A stretch of DNA of 64,000 nucleotides from Zoogloeaceae bacterium (GTDB taxonomy: Bacteria > Pseudomonadota > Gammaproteobacteria > Burkholderiales > Rhodocyclaceae): contig JAITMP010000019.1 in NCBI GenBank assembly GCA_031277315.1, positions 56,084 through 120,083 of the forward strand, given 5' to 3'. The translations under genes and the position numbers were made by a program. Shown in pieces: positions 20,040 through 33,160 of this stretch; positions within the stretch are counted from its first letter, which is position 1, and each line of letters begins with the position of its first letter. Under the pieces are notes generated by a model that was not told the DNA's origin, did not search any database, and saw only the letters and a program-made list of their open reading frames with translations.

Positions 20040-20318
20040 TCAGGGATTTTTCTGCGGCACCTGGACGAAGATTTCGTCGGGTTTGATGTAGCCGAGTTCA
20101 AAACGGGCGCGTTCCTCGATGGCGTCGTAGCCGTTTTTGAGGTCGCGCACTTCGGCGTCGAGGCCGGCGTTGCGGGTTTCGAGTTGCTGGTTGGTTTCGC
20201 GCTGGGCGGTGAGTTGGCGGTCGACGTCCCAGACCCGGAGCCAGCCGCCCTTGCCCAGCCACAGCGGGTATTGCAGCAGCAGGAGAAGGGCGGTCAGCGC
20301 CAGAGTCGGCCAGCGCAT
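20040..20318 (-). CDS. ftsB: Cell division protein FtsB (septum formation initiator)
   Basis: 92 residues: a single N-terminal membrane helix ([17 protein letters not shown]) followed by a periplasmic coiled coil ([39 protein letters not shown]) and the conserved end [13 protein letters not shown]. It bridges FtsL and FtsQ in the divisome. It lies 11 bp after eno, the standard eno-ftsB pairing. Confidence 0.93.
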   Translation of the reverse strand: MRWPTLALTALLLLLQYPLWLGKGGWLRVWDVDRQLTAQRETNQQLETRNAGLDAEVRDLKNGYDAIEERARFELGYIKPDEIFVQVPQKNP

Positions 20319-20329
20319 AGGAGCGGCGC

Positions 20330-24474
<4,145 letters not shown>

Positions 24475-24575
24475 TCAACGAAAAGCGGGGCAAAAAGCGA
24501 GGCGGCGCGGGAAAACAATCCGGCGGCGGCAGGGGCAGCGGCGGTAACTGACCGCCGCTCAATGACAAAGCGCTA

Positions 24576-25568
24576 TCAGCCGGCGCAATCGACCACGATG
24601 CGGCCATGCGCGCGGCCGGCGATGAAATCGTCGAAGACCGCCGGCAAGGCCGTCAGCTTGACGGTGCGCGTCATGTCGGCGAGGCGCGCCGGGCGCATGT
24701 CGCCGGCCAGTCGCTCCCACACCCTGCGCCGCAAGGGCATGGCGGTGTAGCCGGAATCAATGCCGAGCAGGCTGACGCCGCGCAGGATGAACGGCGCCAC
24801 AGTGGTGTTGAGGTTCATGCCGGCGGCAAGACCGATGCTGGCAATCACGCCGTCCGGCTGCATGGCGCTGGCGATCCAGGCCAGCACGTCGCCGCCGAGG
24901 TTATCCACGGCGCCGGCCCACAGGGTCTTGTCGAGCGGCTTGATTTTCGTCAGATCGAGGCTCGCGCGCGGCATCACTTCCTGCGCCCCCAGCCCTTTCA
25001 GGTAATCGCTCTGGTCTTCCTTGCCGGTCAGCGCGACGACGTGATAGCCGAGCCGCGTCAGAATGTCGATGGCGATGCTGCCGACGCCGCCGGTGGCGCC
25101 GCTGACGATGACCTTGCCGTTGCGCGGCGCCAGCCCGTTTTCTTCCATCCGCGTGATGCCGAGGGCAGCGGTATAGCCCGCCGTGCCGAGCGCCATCGCC
25201 TCGAACAGCGACAAGCCGCGCGGCAGCGGCACCACCCAGTCGGCCGGCACGCGGCCATAGCCGGCGTAGCCGCCGTGGTGGGCGACGCCGATGTCGTAGC
25301 TGGTGGCGATCACCTCGTCGCCTTCCTTGAAGCGCGGATCGAGACTGCGCGTCACCGTGCCAGCCATGTCGATGCCGCCGACGCAGGGATAGCGGCGGAT
25401 GATCCGCCCGGCGCCGGTGGCGGCCAGCGCGTCCTTGTAATTCACGCTGGAATAAGCGATCCGTATCATCACCTCGCCCTTGTCGAGCCGGGCTTCGTCG
25501 AAATCGGTCAAACCGGCAACGGTCTTGCCGTCTTTCTGGTCAATCAGATAAGCCGTGAACGCATTCAT
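24576..25568 (-). CDS. YhdH/AcuI-type acrylyl-CoA reductase (MDR family oxidoreductase)
   Basis: 330 residues of the zinc-free medium-chain dehydrogenase/reductase family. Signatures: MIRIAYSSVNYKDALAATG, RRYPCVGGIDMAGTV, the NADPH motif VSGATGGVGSIAIDIL, VVALTGKEDQSDYLKGLGA and RGVSLLGIDSGYTAMP. YhdH and AcuI reduce acryloyl-CoA to propionyl-CoA with NADPH. The start at 25568 has CGGAGATTTTC before it; an in-frame extension to 25604 is unlikely. Monocistronic. Confidence 0.88.
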   Translation of the reverse strand: MNAFTAYLIDQKDGKTVAGLTDFDEARLDKGEVMIRIAYSSVNYKDALAATGAGRIIRRYPCVGGIDMAGTVTRSLDPRFKEGDEVIATSYDIGVAHHGGYAGYGRVPADWVVPLPRGLSLFEAMALGTAGYTAALGITRMEENGLAPRNGKVIVSGATGGVGSIAIDILTRLGYHVVALTGKEDQSDYLKGLGAQEVMPRASLDLTKIKPLDKTLWAGAVDNLGGDVLAWIASAMQPDGVIASIGLAAGMNLNTTVAPFILRGVSLLGIDSGYTAMPLRRRVWERLAGDMRPARLADMTRTVKLTALPAVFDDFIAGRAHGRIVVDCAG

Positions 25569-25683
25569 GAAAATCTCCGCTGATGTCACATGGCGGCAAG
25601 GCAATCGTCAAACCGCCTCGCTTTGCCGGATGATAACGCTTTCCGCTTTACAAATCCGGCTCTGGCGCTTAATATCCAAGCCC

Positions 25684-26220
25684 ATGAATTTCAAGCATAT
25701 TGTCTTTGGGTTTGTTTGCTCCAGCCTCCTGTTGGCGACCGCCGCCGCCGGGGCCGGGGAGCAAGCCGCCGCCGAACAAGCCTCCCCGCGCCCGGCCTCC
25801 CTGCTCGAACGCTACACCGCCAACGCGCAGGAACTGGCGATTCACGCGCTGTCGCAGATCGGCATCCGCTACCGGCACGGCGGCGAATCCCCGGACACCG
25901 GCTTCGATTGCAGCGGACTGGTGCGTCACGTTTTCCGCGAAGCCTTGGGGCTGGGGCTGCCGCGCACCGCCCGCGCCATCAGCCAGACAGGGGAAAGCAT
26001 CCGCGCCGACGAGTTGCAACCCGGCGATCTGGTTTTCTTCAATACGCTCCGGCGCGGCTTCTCCCACGTCGGCATCTATCTCGGCGAGCATCGTTTCGTG
26101 CACGCGCCCTCCTCCGGCGGCAAAGTCCGCATCGAAAGCATGCGCCAAAGCTACTGGGCCAAACGCTTCAACGGCGCCCGGCGCATTCTTGCCGCCGGTA
26201 CTGAAGTCGCCCAAAACTGA
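25684..26220 (+). CDS. NlpC/P60 (C40) cell-wall peptidase
   Basis: 178 residues with a cleavable N-terminal signal (to about residue 24). The C40 domain carries the catalytic Cys76 in TGFDCSGLV and His128 in [10 protein letters not shown], with His140 ([11 protein letters not shown]) completing the triad. Such enzymes cut gamma-D-glutamyl-diaminopimelate or related peptide bonds in peptidoglycan. The start ATG at 25684 gives a proper signal peptide; the upstream reading frame does not. Confidence 0.9.
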   Translation: MNFKHIVFGFVCSSLLLATAAAGAGEQAAAEQASPRPASLLERYTANAQELAIHALSQIGIRYRHGGESPDTGFDCSGLVRHVFREALGLGLPRTARAISQTGESIRADELQPGDLVFFNTLRRGFSHVGIYLGEHRFVHAPSSGGKVRIESMRQSYWAKRFNGARRILAAGTEVAQN

Positions 26221-26341
26221 TTCGAAAACTGATTCATCTTCCCGCCAGCGGGCGGCGGCGCCGGAAAGTCTCGCGCATGCTTGCGACCCCCCGGCATTTC
26301 TGATATTAAAGCGGCTTTTCCGGAAGAAGCAGGTGAGCAAA

Positions 26342-26767
26342 ATGGCAGAAGATGTCCTTCGCAAGCAATTCCCACCCTATGCCGCCAAAAAGGGCGAGGG
26401 ATACATGAACGCCAAGCAACTCAAGCACTTCCGCGCGATTCTGGAGTCGCTCAAGGGCGATTTGCTGGAGGACATCGAGCGCACGGTGCACACCATGCAG
26501 GACGAGGCGACCGTTTTCGCCGATCCCAACGACCGCGCCAGTCAGGAATCCGACATCGCCCTCGAACTGCGCAACCGCGACCGCGAGCGCAAGCTGATTA
26601 AAAAAATCGACGAAACCCTTGGCCGCATCGAGAACGGCGAATACGGCTACTGCGATTCCTGCGGCATCGAAATCGGCCTCAAGCGCCTCGAAGCCCGCCC
26701 CACCGCCACGCTCTGCATCGACTGCAAGACGCTGGAAGAACTGCGCGAAAAACAAGTGGCGAAATAA
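26342..26767 (+). CDS. dksA: RNA polymerase-binding transcription factor DksA
   Basis: Binds the RNA polymerase secondary channel and potentiates ppGpp. 141 residues. The coiled coil carries [20 protein letters not shown], with the paired Asp residues of the coiled-coil tip near [10 protein letters not shown]. The zinc finger [24 protein letters not shown] has four Cys (C-x2-C...C-x2-C). Start at ATG 26342 preceded by GGTGAGC; a GTG at 26333 is an alternative. Confidence 0.94.
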   Translation: MAEDVLRKQFPPYAAKKGEGYMNAKQLKHFRAILESLKGDLLEDIERTVHTMQDEATVFADPNDRASQESDIALELRNRDRERKLIKKIDETLGRIENGEYGYCDSCGIEIGLKRLEARPTATLCIDCKTLEELREKQVAK

Positions 26768-26831
26768 GCCCTCCGCCGTCCGCTCCCGGCTGCCGTGGTT
26801 TCACGGCCGGAGCGGGTTACAACAGTTTCAT

Positions 26832-26856
26832 AAATGGACAGCCCGGCTGTCCATTA
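26832..26856 (+). terminator. Perfect 11-bp inverted repeat downstream of dksA
   Basis: AATGGACAGCC and GGCTGTCCATT (26833-26843 and 26845-26855) are perfectly complementary around a single C, followed by a loose T-rich stretch (ATGTTTTTAG). It could act as the dksA terminator. It lies only 25 bp before the next gene, so a regulatory hairpin for that gene is also possible. Confidence 0.5.
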
Positions 26857-26880
26857 TGTTTTTAGCGTAGGATGAAAACC

Positions 26881-29010
26881 ATGCGCTTCCTCGCCACACT
26901 CACCCTGCTGCTGTTTGCCGCGCTGCTCCAGGCCGCGCCCGATCATGCCGGAACGGAGCAGGTCACAGTGCGTCTGATCGCCGAGCGCGATGCCGTCCGG
27001 CCCGGCGGCGAAGTGCTGATCGGGCTGGAGCAGCGCATCATTCCGGGCTGGCACACCTACTGGCAGAATCCGGGCGATTCGGGCATGGCGACGAGCATCG
27101 CTTGGCGCTTGCCTGACGGCGCGAGCGCCGGGCCGCTGCTGTGGCCGCCGCCCGGCCGCCACCGGCAGGGCGATTTGACCAATTACGGCTATGTGGACAA
27201 GGTGGTGCTGCTGACCGCCATCCGCGTGCCGGAAAGCGCGAAGCCGGAAAGCGATTTTCCCGTCGCGGCCAAGGTGAACTGGCTGGTATGCAACGAGGAA
27301 GTCTGCGTGCCGCAAGATGCCGAACTGGGCCTGACGCTCAGGATTGCCGCGAACGATTCCGCGCAGGCGGCCACAGCGAATCCCGAAATTCAGGCGGCCA
27401 AAGCGATGCTGCCGCAGCCCGCGCCCTGGCCGGCGAGCGTGACTTACACGCAGGACGGGGTAAAGCTGCGCGTCGTCAGCCCGGAGCTAAGCGCGGGGCA
27501 GAATGGAACAGGCGCTCAGCGCGAACGCGCCGAAGTGTGGTTCTATCCCTTCCAGTGGGGCGTGATCGCGCATGGCGCGCCGCAAATCGTTGGCCGCGAC
27601 GATGACAATGGCGGCGCGCTGACGCTGGACATGCGGGCGGGCGAAGCGCCCGCGCATGCGGCGCTCGACGGCCTGCTCGTCGTCACCGAAAAAACCGGCG
27701 GCGGCCTCGTCACCCACGGCTTTGTGGTGCATGCGGAACCCGCCGCCCCTGCCGCCGTAGCGCAGCATGACGGCGAACACGTCGGTTTGCCCGCCGCCCT
27801 GTTGCTGGCGCTCCTGGGCGGCCTGATTCTCAACCTGATGCCCTGCGTGTTTCCCGTGCTGTCGATCAAGGCGCTGGCGCTGGTGAAGCATGGCGGGCGC
27901 GCGGATCGCGCCACCCGTCTTTCCGGCTGGGCGTACACGGCGGGCGTGGTGATGAGTTTTCTGCTCCTCGCCGGTCTGCTCCTGCTGCTGCGCGCCGGCG
28001 GCGCGCAGATCGGCTGGGGCTTCCAGTTTCAGTCGCCGGGCTTCGTGCTCGCCATCGCCTGGCTGATGTTCGCCATCGGCCTGAGCCTCTCGGGCGTATT
28101 CACACTGGGAAATTCCGTCGCCGGTCTGGGTGGAAGCCTCGGCACGGGCTTCGCCGACAAGCCGGGCCACGCGGGCAGCTTCTTCACCGGCGTGCTCGCC
28201 ACCATCGTCGCCACGCCCTGCACCGCGCCCTACATGGGCGCCGCCATCGCTTACGCGCTCGCCCAATCCGCGCCGCAAGTGATCGCCGTGTTCGCCGCGC
28301 TCGGCCTCGGCCTTGCCCTGCCGTATCTGCTGCTCAGCCACTGGCCGCTGCTGCAAAAGCTGCTGCCCAAACCCGGCGTCTGGATGGAAAAGCTCAAACA
28401 TCTGTTCGCCCTGCCCATGTACGCGACGGCGCTCTGGCTGCTCTGGGTGCTGGCGCAGCAGGCGCGGAGCTTGCTGCCGGTCGCCATCGGCGGACTCGCG
28501 CTCATCGCGGCGGCAGCCTGGCTGTTCGGGCGCACACGGCATTCCCCGAGGCGTCGCGCCGCCACCTTGTCATCCGCCGCGCTGGTCGCCGCTGCCTGCG
28601 CCGGTGGCGTGGTCTTGTTCATGCGCCATGCCGCGCCGCCCGCCGCTCAGGAAAAAACGCAAAGCGCGGCAGAAAGCTACAGCGAAGCGAAGCTGCAAGC
28701 ATTGCGCGATCAGGGCCAGCCGGTCTTTCTCAACTTCACCGCCGCCTGGTGCATCACCTGTCTGGTCAACGAGCGCGTGGCCCTGAGCCAGGACAGCGTG
28801 CAGGCCGCGTTCAAGGCCGACGGCATCCGCTATCTGAAAGGCGACTGGACCAATCAGGATGCCGCCATCGCCCGCAAACTGGCCGAGTTTGGCCGCGACG
28901 GCGTGCCGCTTTACGTCTTCTATCCGGCGGGGAAAAACGCGCAAGCCCTGGTGCTGCCGCAGATCCTGACGCCGGACATCGTGCTTGATCACATCCGCCC
29001 GCAACCCTGA
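26881..29010 (+). CDS. DsbD/ScsB-type thiol:disulfide interchange protein
   Basis: About 709 residues. Signal peptide, then a periplasmic DsbD-alpha-like region with CNEEVC (residues about 140-145). A CcdA-like membrane domain of about eight helices follows, with its redox cysteines in LNLMPCVFPVLSIKAL and ATPCTAPYMGAAIAYAL. The C-terminal thioredoxin domain has NFTAAWCITCLVNERVAL (active site WCITC). It carries electrons from cytoplasmic thioredoxin to periplasmic partners. The start at 26881 follows AGGA by 7 bp; ATG 26872 is an alternative. It is followed 25 bp later by a redoxin, a likely partner. Confidence 0.88.
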   Translation: MRFLATLTLLLFAALLQAAPDHAGTEQVTVRLIAERDAVRPGGEVLIGLEQRIIPGWHTYWQNPGDSGMATSIAWRLPDGASAGPLLWPPPGRHRQGDLTNYGYVDKVVLLTAIRVPESAKPESDFPVAAKVNWLVCNEEVCVPQDAELGLTLRIAANDSAQAATANPEIQAAKAMLPQPAPWPASVTYTQDGVKLRVVSPELSAGQNGTGAQRERAEVWFYPFQWGVIAHGAPQIVGRDDDNGGALTLDMRAGEAPAHAALDGLLVVTEKTGGGLVTHGFVVHAEPAAPAAVAQHDGEHVGLPAALLLALLGGLILNLMPCVFPVLSIKALALVKHGGRADRATRLSGWAYTAGVVMSFLLLAGLLLLLRAGGAQIGWGFQFQSPGFVLAIAWLMFAIGLSLSGVFTLGNSVAGLGGSLGTGFADKPGHAGSFFTGVLATIVATPCTAPYMGAAIAYALAQSAPQVIAVFAALGLGLALPYLLLSHWPLLQKLLPKPGVWMEKLKHLFALPMYATALWLLWVLAQQARSLLPVAIGGLALIAAAAWLFGRTRHSPRRRAATLSSAALVAAACAGGVVLFMRHAAPPAAQEKTQSAAESYSEAKLQALRDQGQPVFLNFTAAWCITCLVNERVALSQDSVQAAFKADGIRYLKGDWTNQDAAIARKLAEFGRDGVPLYVFYPAGKNAQALVLPQILTPDIVLDHIRPQP

Positions 29011-29035
29011 AATCCCGACCGAAAAGGAGATCATC

Positions 29036-29659
29036 ATGCCGTCACGTTCCCTGCTTTCCCTGTTTCGTCTCGCCGCGTTCACCCTCGCCGCCGCGTTCAC
29101 TTGTTCTGTATTCGCCGCGCCCGCCATCGGCCAGCCCGCGCCCGCGTTCACCGCCGTCACCGCCGACGGCAAAACGCTCTCGCTCGACAGTCTCAAGGGC
29201 AAGACCGTGATACTGGAATGGACCAATCACGACTGTCCCTTCGTCGGCAAGCATTACGGCAGCGGCAACATGCAGGCCCTGCAAAAAGACGCCGCAGCCA
29301 AGGGCTACGTCTGGCTGCAAGTGATCTCCTCCGCGCCCGGCAAGCAAGGCCATGTCGACGGCCCTGCCGCGATCAAGCTGAATGCCTCGCGCAACGCCGC
29401 GCCAAGCAACACCCTGCTCGACCCCGAAGGCAAAATCGGCAAACTCTACGGCGCACAGACCACGCCGCACATGTACCTCATCGACGCCAACGGCGTGCTG
29501 ATCTACAAGGGCGGCATCGACAGCCTCGCCACCACCGACAAGGCCGACATCGCCAAGGCCGAGCCGTACTTCGCCAACGCCCTCGCCACCCACGCCGCCG
29601 GCCGCAAAATCAACCCCGACAACACCAAGCCTTACGGGTGTTCGGTGAAGTATGAGTGA
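29036..29659 (+). CDS. Exported redoxin (AhpC/TSA-like) with single-Cys active-site region
   Basis: 207 residues. The N-terminal signal ends near AVFAAPA-like text (TCSVFAAPAIGQPAPAFTAV). The thioredoxin-fold redoxin domain has TVILEWTNHDCPFVGKHYGS, where the usual CxxC is replaced by DCPF, leaving one Cys. A second Cys sits at the extreme C-terminus (YGCSVKYE). The start has AAGGAGA 7 bp upstream. Just downstream of the DsbD-like gene, so it may be reduced by it in the periplasm. The reaction (peroxidase or reductase) is not determinable. Confidence 0.8.
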   Translation: MPSRSLLSLFRLAAFTLAAAFTCSVFAAPAIGQPAPAFTAVTADGKTLSLDSLKGKTVILEWTNHDCPFVGKHYGSGNMQALQKDAAAKGYVWLQVISSAPGKQGHVDGPAAIKLNASRNAAPSNTLLDPEGKIGKLYGAQTTPHMYLIDANGVLIYKGGIDSLATTDKADIAKAEPYFANALATHAAGRKINPDNTKPYGCSVKYE

Positions 29660-29683
29660 ACAGATTGCGCAAGGCTGCGTAAG

Positions 29684-29780
29684 TGCGATAGCTTGGGCTG
29701 CGCCCCAACATTGGTGATGACAGTGAGCGCCACAGTCTTGTTTTGCTTCACATGTTGGGCTTCGCCATGCTCAGCCCAAC
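29684..29780. repeat. Two short dispersed palindromes (GTTGGGCT family)
   Basis: A degenerate copy at 29684-29709 (GCGATAGCTTGGGCTGCGCC) and a cleaner inverted repeat at 29754-29780 with arms GTTGGGC and GCCCAAC around TTCGCCATGCTCA. The same family recurs at 30463-30499 and 30823-30849. The second copy abuts the phage-tail-like fragment, which begins within 10 bp of it. Confidence 0.7.
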
Positions 29781-29789
29781 CTACATGAA

Positions 29790-29885
29790 CTGACGCCCGA
29801 GGATTTCGAGGAGCTGGACTTGGCCGATCTGGTCAATGTCCAGGAGGCGTTTCAGCGTTTGCTTATGCCGCCCGCCGCCGTCTGA
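29790..29885 (+). pseudogene. C-terminal fragment of a phage tail assembly protein (gpE-like)
   Basis: A 31-codon open stretch, LTPEDFEELDLADLVNVQEA then FQRLLMPPAAV and stop. It resembles the C-terminal end of P2-type tail assembly chaperone E proteins. No start exists: the upstream sequence is the GTTGGGC palindrome. This is a remnant whose front was lost or replaced at the repeat. Family assignment is from memory of the motif and is modest. Confidence 0.4.
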
Positions 29886-30030
29886 CGAAGCCCTGTGGGA
29901 AGCGTTCGGGCTGCTGGCGAAATGGTTCCACTTTCAGCCCTCGGAAATCCGCGAGCTGGAATGGGGCGAGTTTGAACGGTGGGTAGCGCTGGCGGCGAAA
30001 CAGGTCAAGGCTGCCGGCAAGGCGCCTTAA
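29836..30030 (+). CDS. Phage tail protein of the GpE type (remnant or small gene)
   Basis: 64 residues, overlapping the preceding fragment in another frame. The core EALWEAFGLLAKWFHFQPSE and IRELEWGEFERWVALAAKQV matches the small GpE-family pattern, in which the tail protein is built around a 'FHW/FHF-PxxE-L' core. In P2-like phages such a frame is reached by ribosomal slippage from gene E. Here the offset would be +1 (or -2) rather than -1. Probably decayed prophage sequence. Confidence 0.4.
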   Translation: MSRRRFSVCLCRPPPSDEALWEAFGLLAKWFHFQPSEIRELEWGEFERWVALAAKQVKAAGKAP

Positions 30031-30311
30031 ACGTAGTCAAGGCGGCGGGCCAGCCAGGCAAAGGGTTCGGGCCAGATGTAGATGGGGATGCGAGCGGCAA
30101 GCGCCAGCGCCCAACCGAATAGATAGCCGATTGGCCAGCCGATGAAAGCCCCCCAGAAATTCAGCAGGAGGCCAAGCATGACGCCGAAGCACCCCAGCGC
30201 GTACGCCATCCCGTCGCGGAAGTCATCCCACGGGAGCCTCTCGGCATCGGCCAGCGCGAGGTCATATTTCTCGCGCTGCCTGATCATCTCGATCTGAAAT
30301 GGCGTCATCAT
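30027..30311 (-). CDS. Small membrane protein, unknown
   Basis: 94 residues starting MMTPFQIEMIRQREKYDLAL. A charged N-terminal helix is followed by two hydrophobic segments (MAYALGCFGVMLGLLLNFWG and FIGWPIGYLFGWALALAARI) and a C-terminal WPEPFAWLARRLDYV. It lies opposite in strand between the GpE-like and tape-measure-like fragments. It could be a phage-borne extra gene (moron). No family recognised. Confidence 0.4.
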   Translation of the reverse strand: MMTPFQIEMIRQREKYDLALADAERLPWDDFRDGMAYALGCFGVMLGLLLNFWGAFIGWPIGYLFGWALALAARIPIYIWPEPFAWLARRLDYV

Positions 30312-30470
30312 GAAAACCCTGTCGCTTGGCCTTACCTTGTCGGTGCTTGGCACAACAGCCGCCGTTGGCGCGTTAGGCTCCGTTGAACAGCGCGTCGGTA
30401 GTATAGACAAAAAACTCAAGGAACTGAAGACCAGTCAGAAAGCCGCCCTGACCAACATGGACAGTGCGAT
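30310..30470 (+). pseudogene. N-terminal fragment resembling a phage tail tape-measure protein
   Basis: From ATG 30310 the frame reads MKTLSLGLTLSVLGTTAAVG, ALGSVEQRVGSIDKKLKELK, then TSQKAALTNM. It then runs into the GTTGGGCT palindrome at about 30463 and continues as repeat-derived text. The pattern 'LSLGLxxS...GSVEQRVGxIDKKLKELK' is like the start of tail tape-measure proteins, which follow E/E' in P2-like tail modules. The order here agrees. An alternative is a tiny exported coiled-coil protein. Confidence 0.35.
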
Positions 30471-30850
30471 AGGTTGGGCTGAGCGCAGCGAAGCCCAACG
30501 CTACGCTGTCATTCTGCGCGTAGCGAAGCGGAGTCGCAGAATCCGCCGCCGCATGGATTCCGCGACTGCGCGCGGAATGACGTGGCGGCCATTGCGCGAA
30601 GCCGCCGCCGCATGCCCTCTCTCCCGGCCTCTCTCCCGCAAGCGGGAGAGAGGAGCCAGTTGGCGAACGCTCTGATTCTCTCCTTCAAGCGGGCGAGAGG
30701 AGATAAATAAACGTCCCTCTCCCGCTTGCGGGAGAGAGCCTGCCCCCGACTTAATCGGGGGGATTGAGGGAGAGGGTATCAGCGTTGTCATTCTGCGTGC
30801 GGAATAACTCCGGGCACTTGATGTTGGGCTTCGCTGCGCTCAGCGCCAAT
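30463..30850. repeat. Mosaic of short palindromic repeat elements
   Basis: No gene is seen here. From left to right: AGTGCGATAG plus an inverted repeat with arms GTTGGGCT/AGCCCAAC (30473-30499). Next comes a GTCATTCTGCG...CGCAGAAT and GATTCCGCG...CGCGGAATGA pair (30507-30585). Then two CTCTCCCGC/GCGGGAGAG hairpins (about 30630-30655 and 30715-30740) and GAGGGAGAGGG. Then a second GTCATTCTGCG (30787), and a degenerate, oppositely oriented GTTGGGCTTCGC copy (30823-30849). Several repeat families appear nested or stacked in one non-coding spot. Confidence 0.65.
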
Positions 30851-30870
30851 CTGTGAAATCAGCACCGCAT

Positions 30871-30907
30871 AATAAAAAAAGGGCGATGCCTTAGCATCGC
30901 CCTTTTT
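30871..30907 (-). terminator. Bidirectional rho-independent terminator after pnp
   Basis: Stem GGGCGATGC (30881-30889), loop CTTA, GCATCGCCC (30894-30902), with an A-run to the left and a T-run to the right. It therefore works for the leftward pnp operon and also blocks rightward transcription. The same 9-bp stem recurs in the terminator at 63811-63834. Confidence 0.9.
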
Positions 30908-30931
30908 ACTTTCAGCCAGCGCGGTTCAGTT

Positions 30932-33028
30932 TTACTGCGCGGCAGCGGCTTCTCCAACGGCTTTCATGGACAGGCGGACGCGGCCTTTTTCGTCGGCTTC
31001 GAGCACCTTGACGCGCACGGCCTGGCCTTCCTTGAGGTAGTCGGAAACCTGGTTGACGCGCTCGTTGGCGATCTGCGAGATGTGCAGCAGGCCGTCTTTT
31101 CCCGGCAGGATTTGCACGATGGCGCCGAAATCGAGCAGGCGCAGGACGGTGCCGTCGTAGACCTTGCCGACTTCGACTTCGGCGGTGATGTCCTCGATGC
31201 GCTTTTTCGCCAGCGCGCCGGCTTCGGCGCTGACCGAGGCGATGGTGACGGTGCCGTCGTCGTTGATGTCGATGACGGTGCCGGTTTCCTCGGTCAGGGC
31301 GCGGATGACGGCGCCGCCCTTGCCGATCACGTCGCGGATCTTCTCGGGATTGATCTTCATGGTGATGAGGCGCGGCGCGTAGCTGGAAATTTCACTCGGC
31401 GTCTGCATCGACTGCCGCATCAGGCCGAGGATGTGCATGCGCGCTTCGTTGGCCTGGGTCAGCGCGACGTGCATGATTTCCTTGGTGATGCCTTGAATCT
31501 TGATATCCATCTGCAAGGCGGTGACGCCGTTTTCGGTGCCGGCCACCTTGAAATCCATGTCGCCGAGGTGATCTTCATCGCCGAGGATGTCGGTCAGCAC
31601 GGCGAAGCGGTTGCCTTCCTTGATGAGGCCCATGGCGATGCCGGCGACATGCGCCTTGAGCGGCACGCCGGCGTCCATCAGCGCGAGCGAGCCGCCGCAG
31701 ACGGAAGCCATCGAGCTGGAGCCGTTCGACTCGGTGATTTCGGAGACGACGCGCATCGAATAGCTGAATTCCTCCGGCGAGGGCAGAACGGCGATCAGCG
31801 CCCGCTTGGCGAGCCGCCCGTGGCCGATTTCGCGGCGCTTGGGGCTGCCGACGCGGCCGGTTTCGCCGGTGGCGTAGGGGGGCATGTTGTAGTGGAGCAT
31901 GAAACGCTCGCGGTATTCGCCTTGCAGGGCGTCGATGATCTGCTCATCGCGGCCCGTGCCGAGGGTGGCGACCACCAGCGCCTGCGTTTCGCCACGGGTA
32001 AACAGCGCCGAGCCGTGGGTGCGCGGCAACACGCCGTGGCGGATGGCGATGGGGCGCACGGTGCGGGTATCGCGGCCATCAATGCGCGGCTCGCCGTCGA
32101 GAATCTGGTTGCGGACGATGCGGGCTTCGAGTTCAAAAATCAGGTTGCCGACCGTCGTCGCGTCGGGCGCGCCTTCGCCCGCGCACAACGCCTCGACAGT
32201 TTTCTTGGCGACTTCGCGGCACTTCTGCGTGCGCGCCTGCTTGCTGGTGATGCGATAGGCTTCGCGCAGTTCGGCCTCGGCCAGCCCGGCCACCTTGGCG
32301 ATCAGGGCTTCGTCGCGCGCCGGCGGCTGCCAATCCCACTCGGGCTTGCCGGCGATTTCGACCAGTTCGTTGATGGCGTTGACGGCGGCTTGCATCTGCT
32401 CATGCCCGAACACCACGGCGCCGAGCATGACATCTTCGGAAAGTTCCTGCGCCTCGGATTCGACCATCAGCACGGCAGCGGCGGTGCCGGCGACGACCAG
32501 ATTCAGTTGACTCTCCTTGAGTTGCGACAGCGTCGGGCACAGCACGTACTGGCCGTTGATGTAGCCGACACGGGCGGCGCCGATGGGGCCGTTGAAGGGG
32601 ATGCCGGAAATCGCCAGCGCGGCGGAAACGCCGATCATGGCCGGAATGTCGGGATCAACCTCGGGATTGCTCGACACCACGGTGATGACCACCTGCACGT
32701 CGTTATAGAGGCCGTCCGGGAAGAGCGGGCGGATCGGGCGGTCGATCAGGCGGGAGGTGAGAATTTCCTTCTCCGACGGACGGCCTTCGCGCTTGAAAAA
32801 GCCGCCGGGAATGCGGCCTGCGGCATAGACCTTCTCGACGTAATCGACGGTGAGCGGGAAAAAATCCTGACCGGGCTTCGGCTCCTTGGCGGCGACGACA
32901 GTGGCGAGCACCACGGTTTCATCCATATTGACGAGCACGGCGCCGTGCGCCTGACGCGCGATTTCGCCGGTTTCCAGCGTGACGGTATGCGCGCCGTAGG
33001 AAAAACTTTTCTTGGTAGCAGTAAGCAA
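30932..33028 (-). CDS. pnp: Polynucleotide phosphorylase
   Basis: Phosphorolytic 3'-5' exoribonuclease of the degradosome; 698 residues. Two RNase PH domains ([40 protein letters not shown]) are followed by a KH domain ([20 protein letters not shown]) and an S1 domain ([20 protein letters not shown]). The last residues (EAAAAQ) are short compared with E. coli. It lies 132 bp after rpsO, and the leader between them has GC-rich inverted repeats, as in autoregulated pnp genes. Confidence 0.96.
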   Translation of the reverse strand: MLTATKKSFSYGAHTVTLETGEIARQAHGAVLVNMDETVVLATVVAAKEPKPGQDFFPLTVDYVEKVYAAGRIPGGFFKREGRPSEKEILTSRLIDRPIRPLFPDGLYNDVQVVITVVSSNPEVDPDIPAMIGVSAALAISGIPFNGPIGAARVGYINGQYVLCPTLSQLKESQLNLVVAGTAAAVLMVESEAQELSEDVMLGAVVFGHEQMQAAVNAINELVEIAGKPEWDWQPPARDEALIAKVAGLAEAELREAYRITSKQARTQKCREVAKKTVEALCAGEGAPDATTVGNLIFELEARIVRNQILDGEPRIDGRDTRTVRPIAIRHGVLPRTHGSALFTRGETQALVVATLGTGRDEQIIDALQGEYRERFMLHYNMPPYATGETGRVGSPKRREIGHGRLAKRALIAVLPSPEEFSYSMRVVSEITESNGSSSMASVCGGSLALMDAGVPLKAHVAGIAMGLIKEGNRFAVLTDILGDEDHLGDMDFKVAGTENGVTALQMDIKIQGITKEIMHVALTQANEARMHILGLMRQSMQTPSEISSYAPRLITMKINPEKIRDVIGKGGAVIRALTEETGTVIDINDDGTVTIASVSAEAGALAKKRIEDITAEVEVGKVYDGTVLRLLDFGAIVQILPGKDGLLHISQIANERVNQVSDYLKEGQAVRVKVLEADEKGRVRLSMKAVGEAAAAQ

Positions 33029-33160
33029 GGGATCATCCTTTCAATCAGCAGGGGGCGAAAACAAGCGCCCCGGAAACGACAACGCCGGCGCGGCCTTGCG
33101 GAGGCGGCGCCGGCATGGAAGTCATGCCCTTGGCAGCATGGGGCACGAGCGAAGGCGGCG

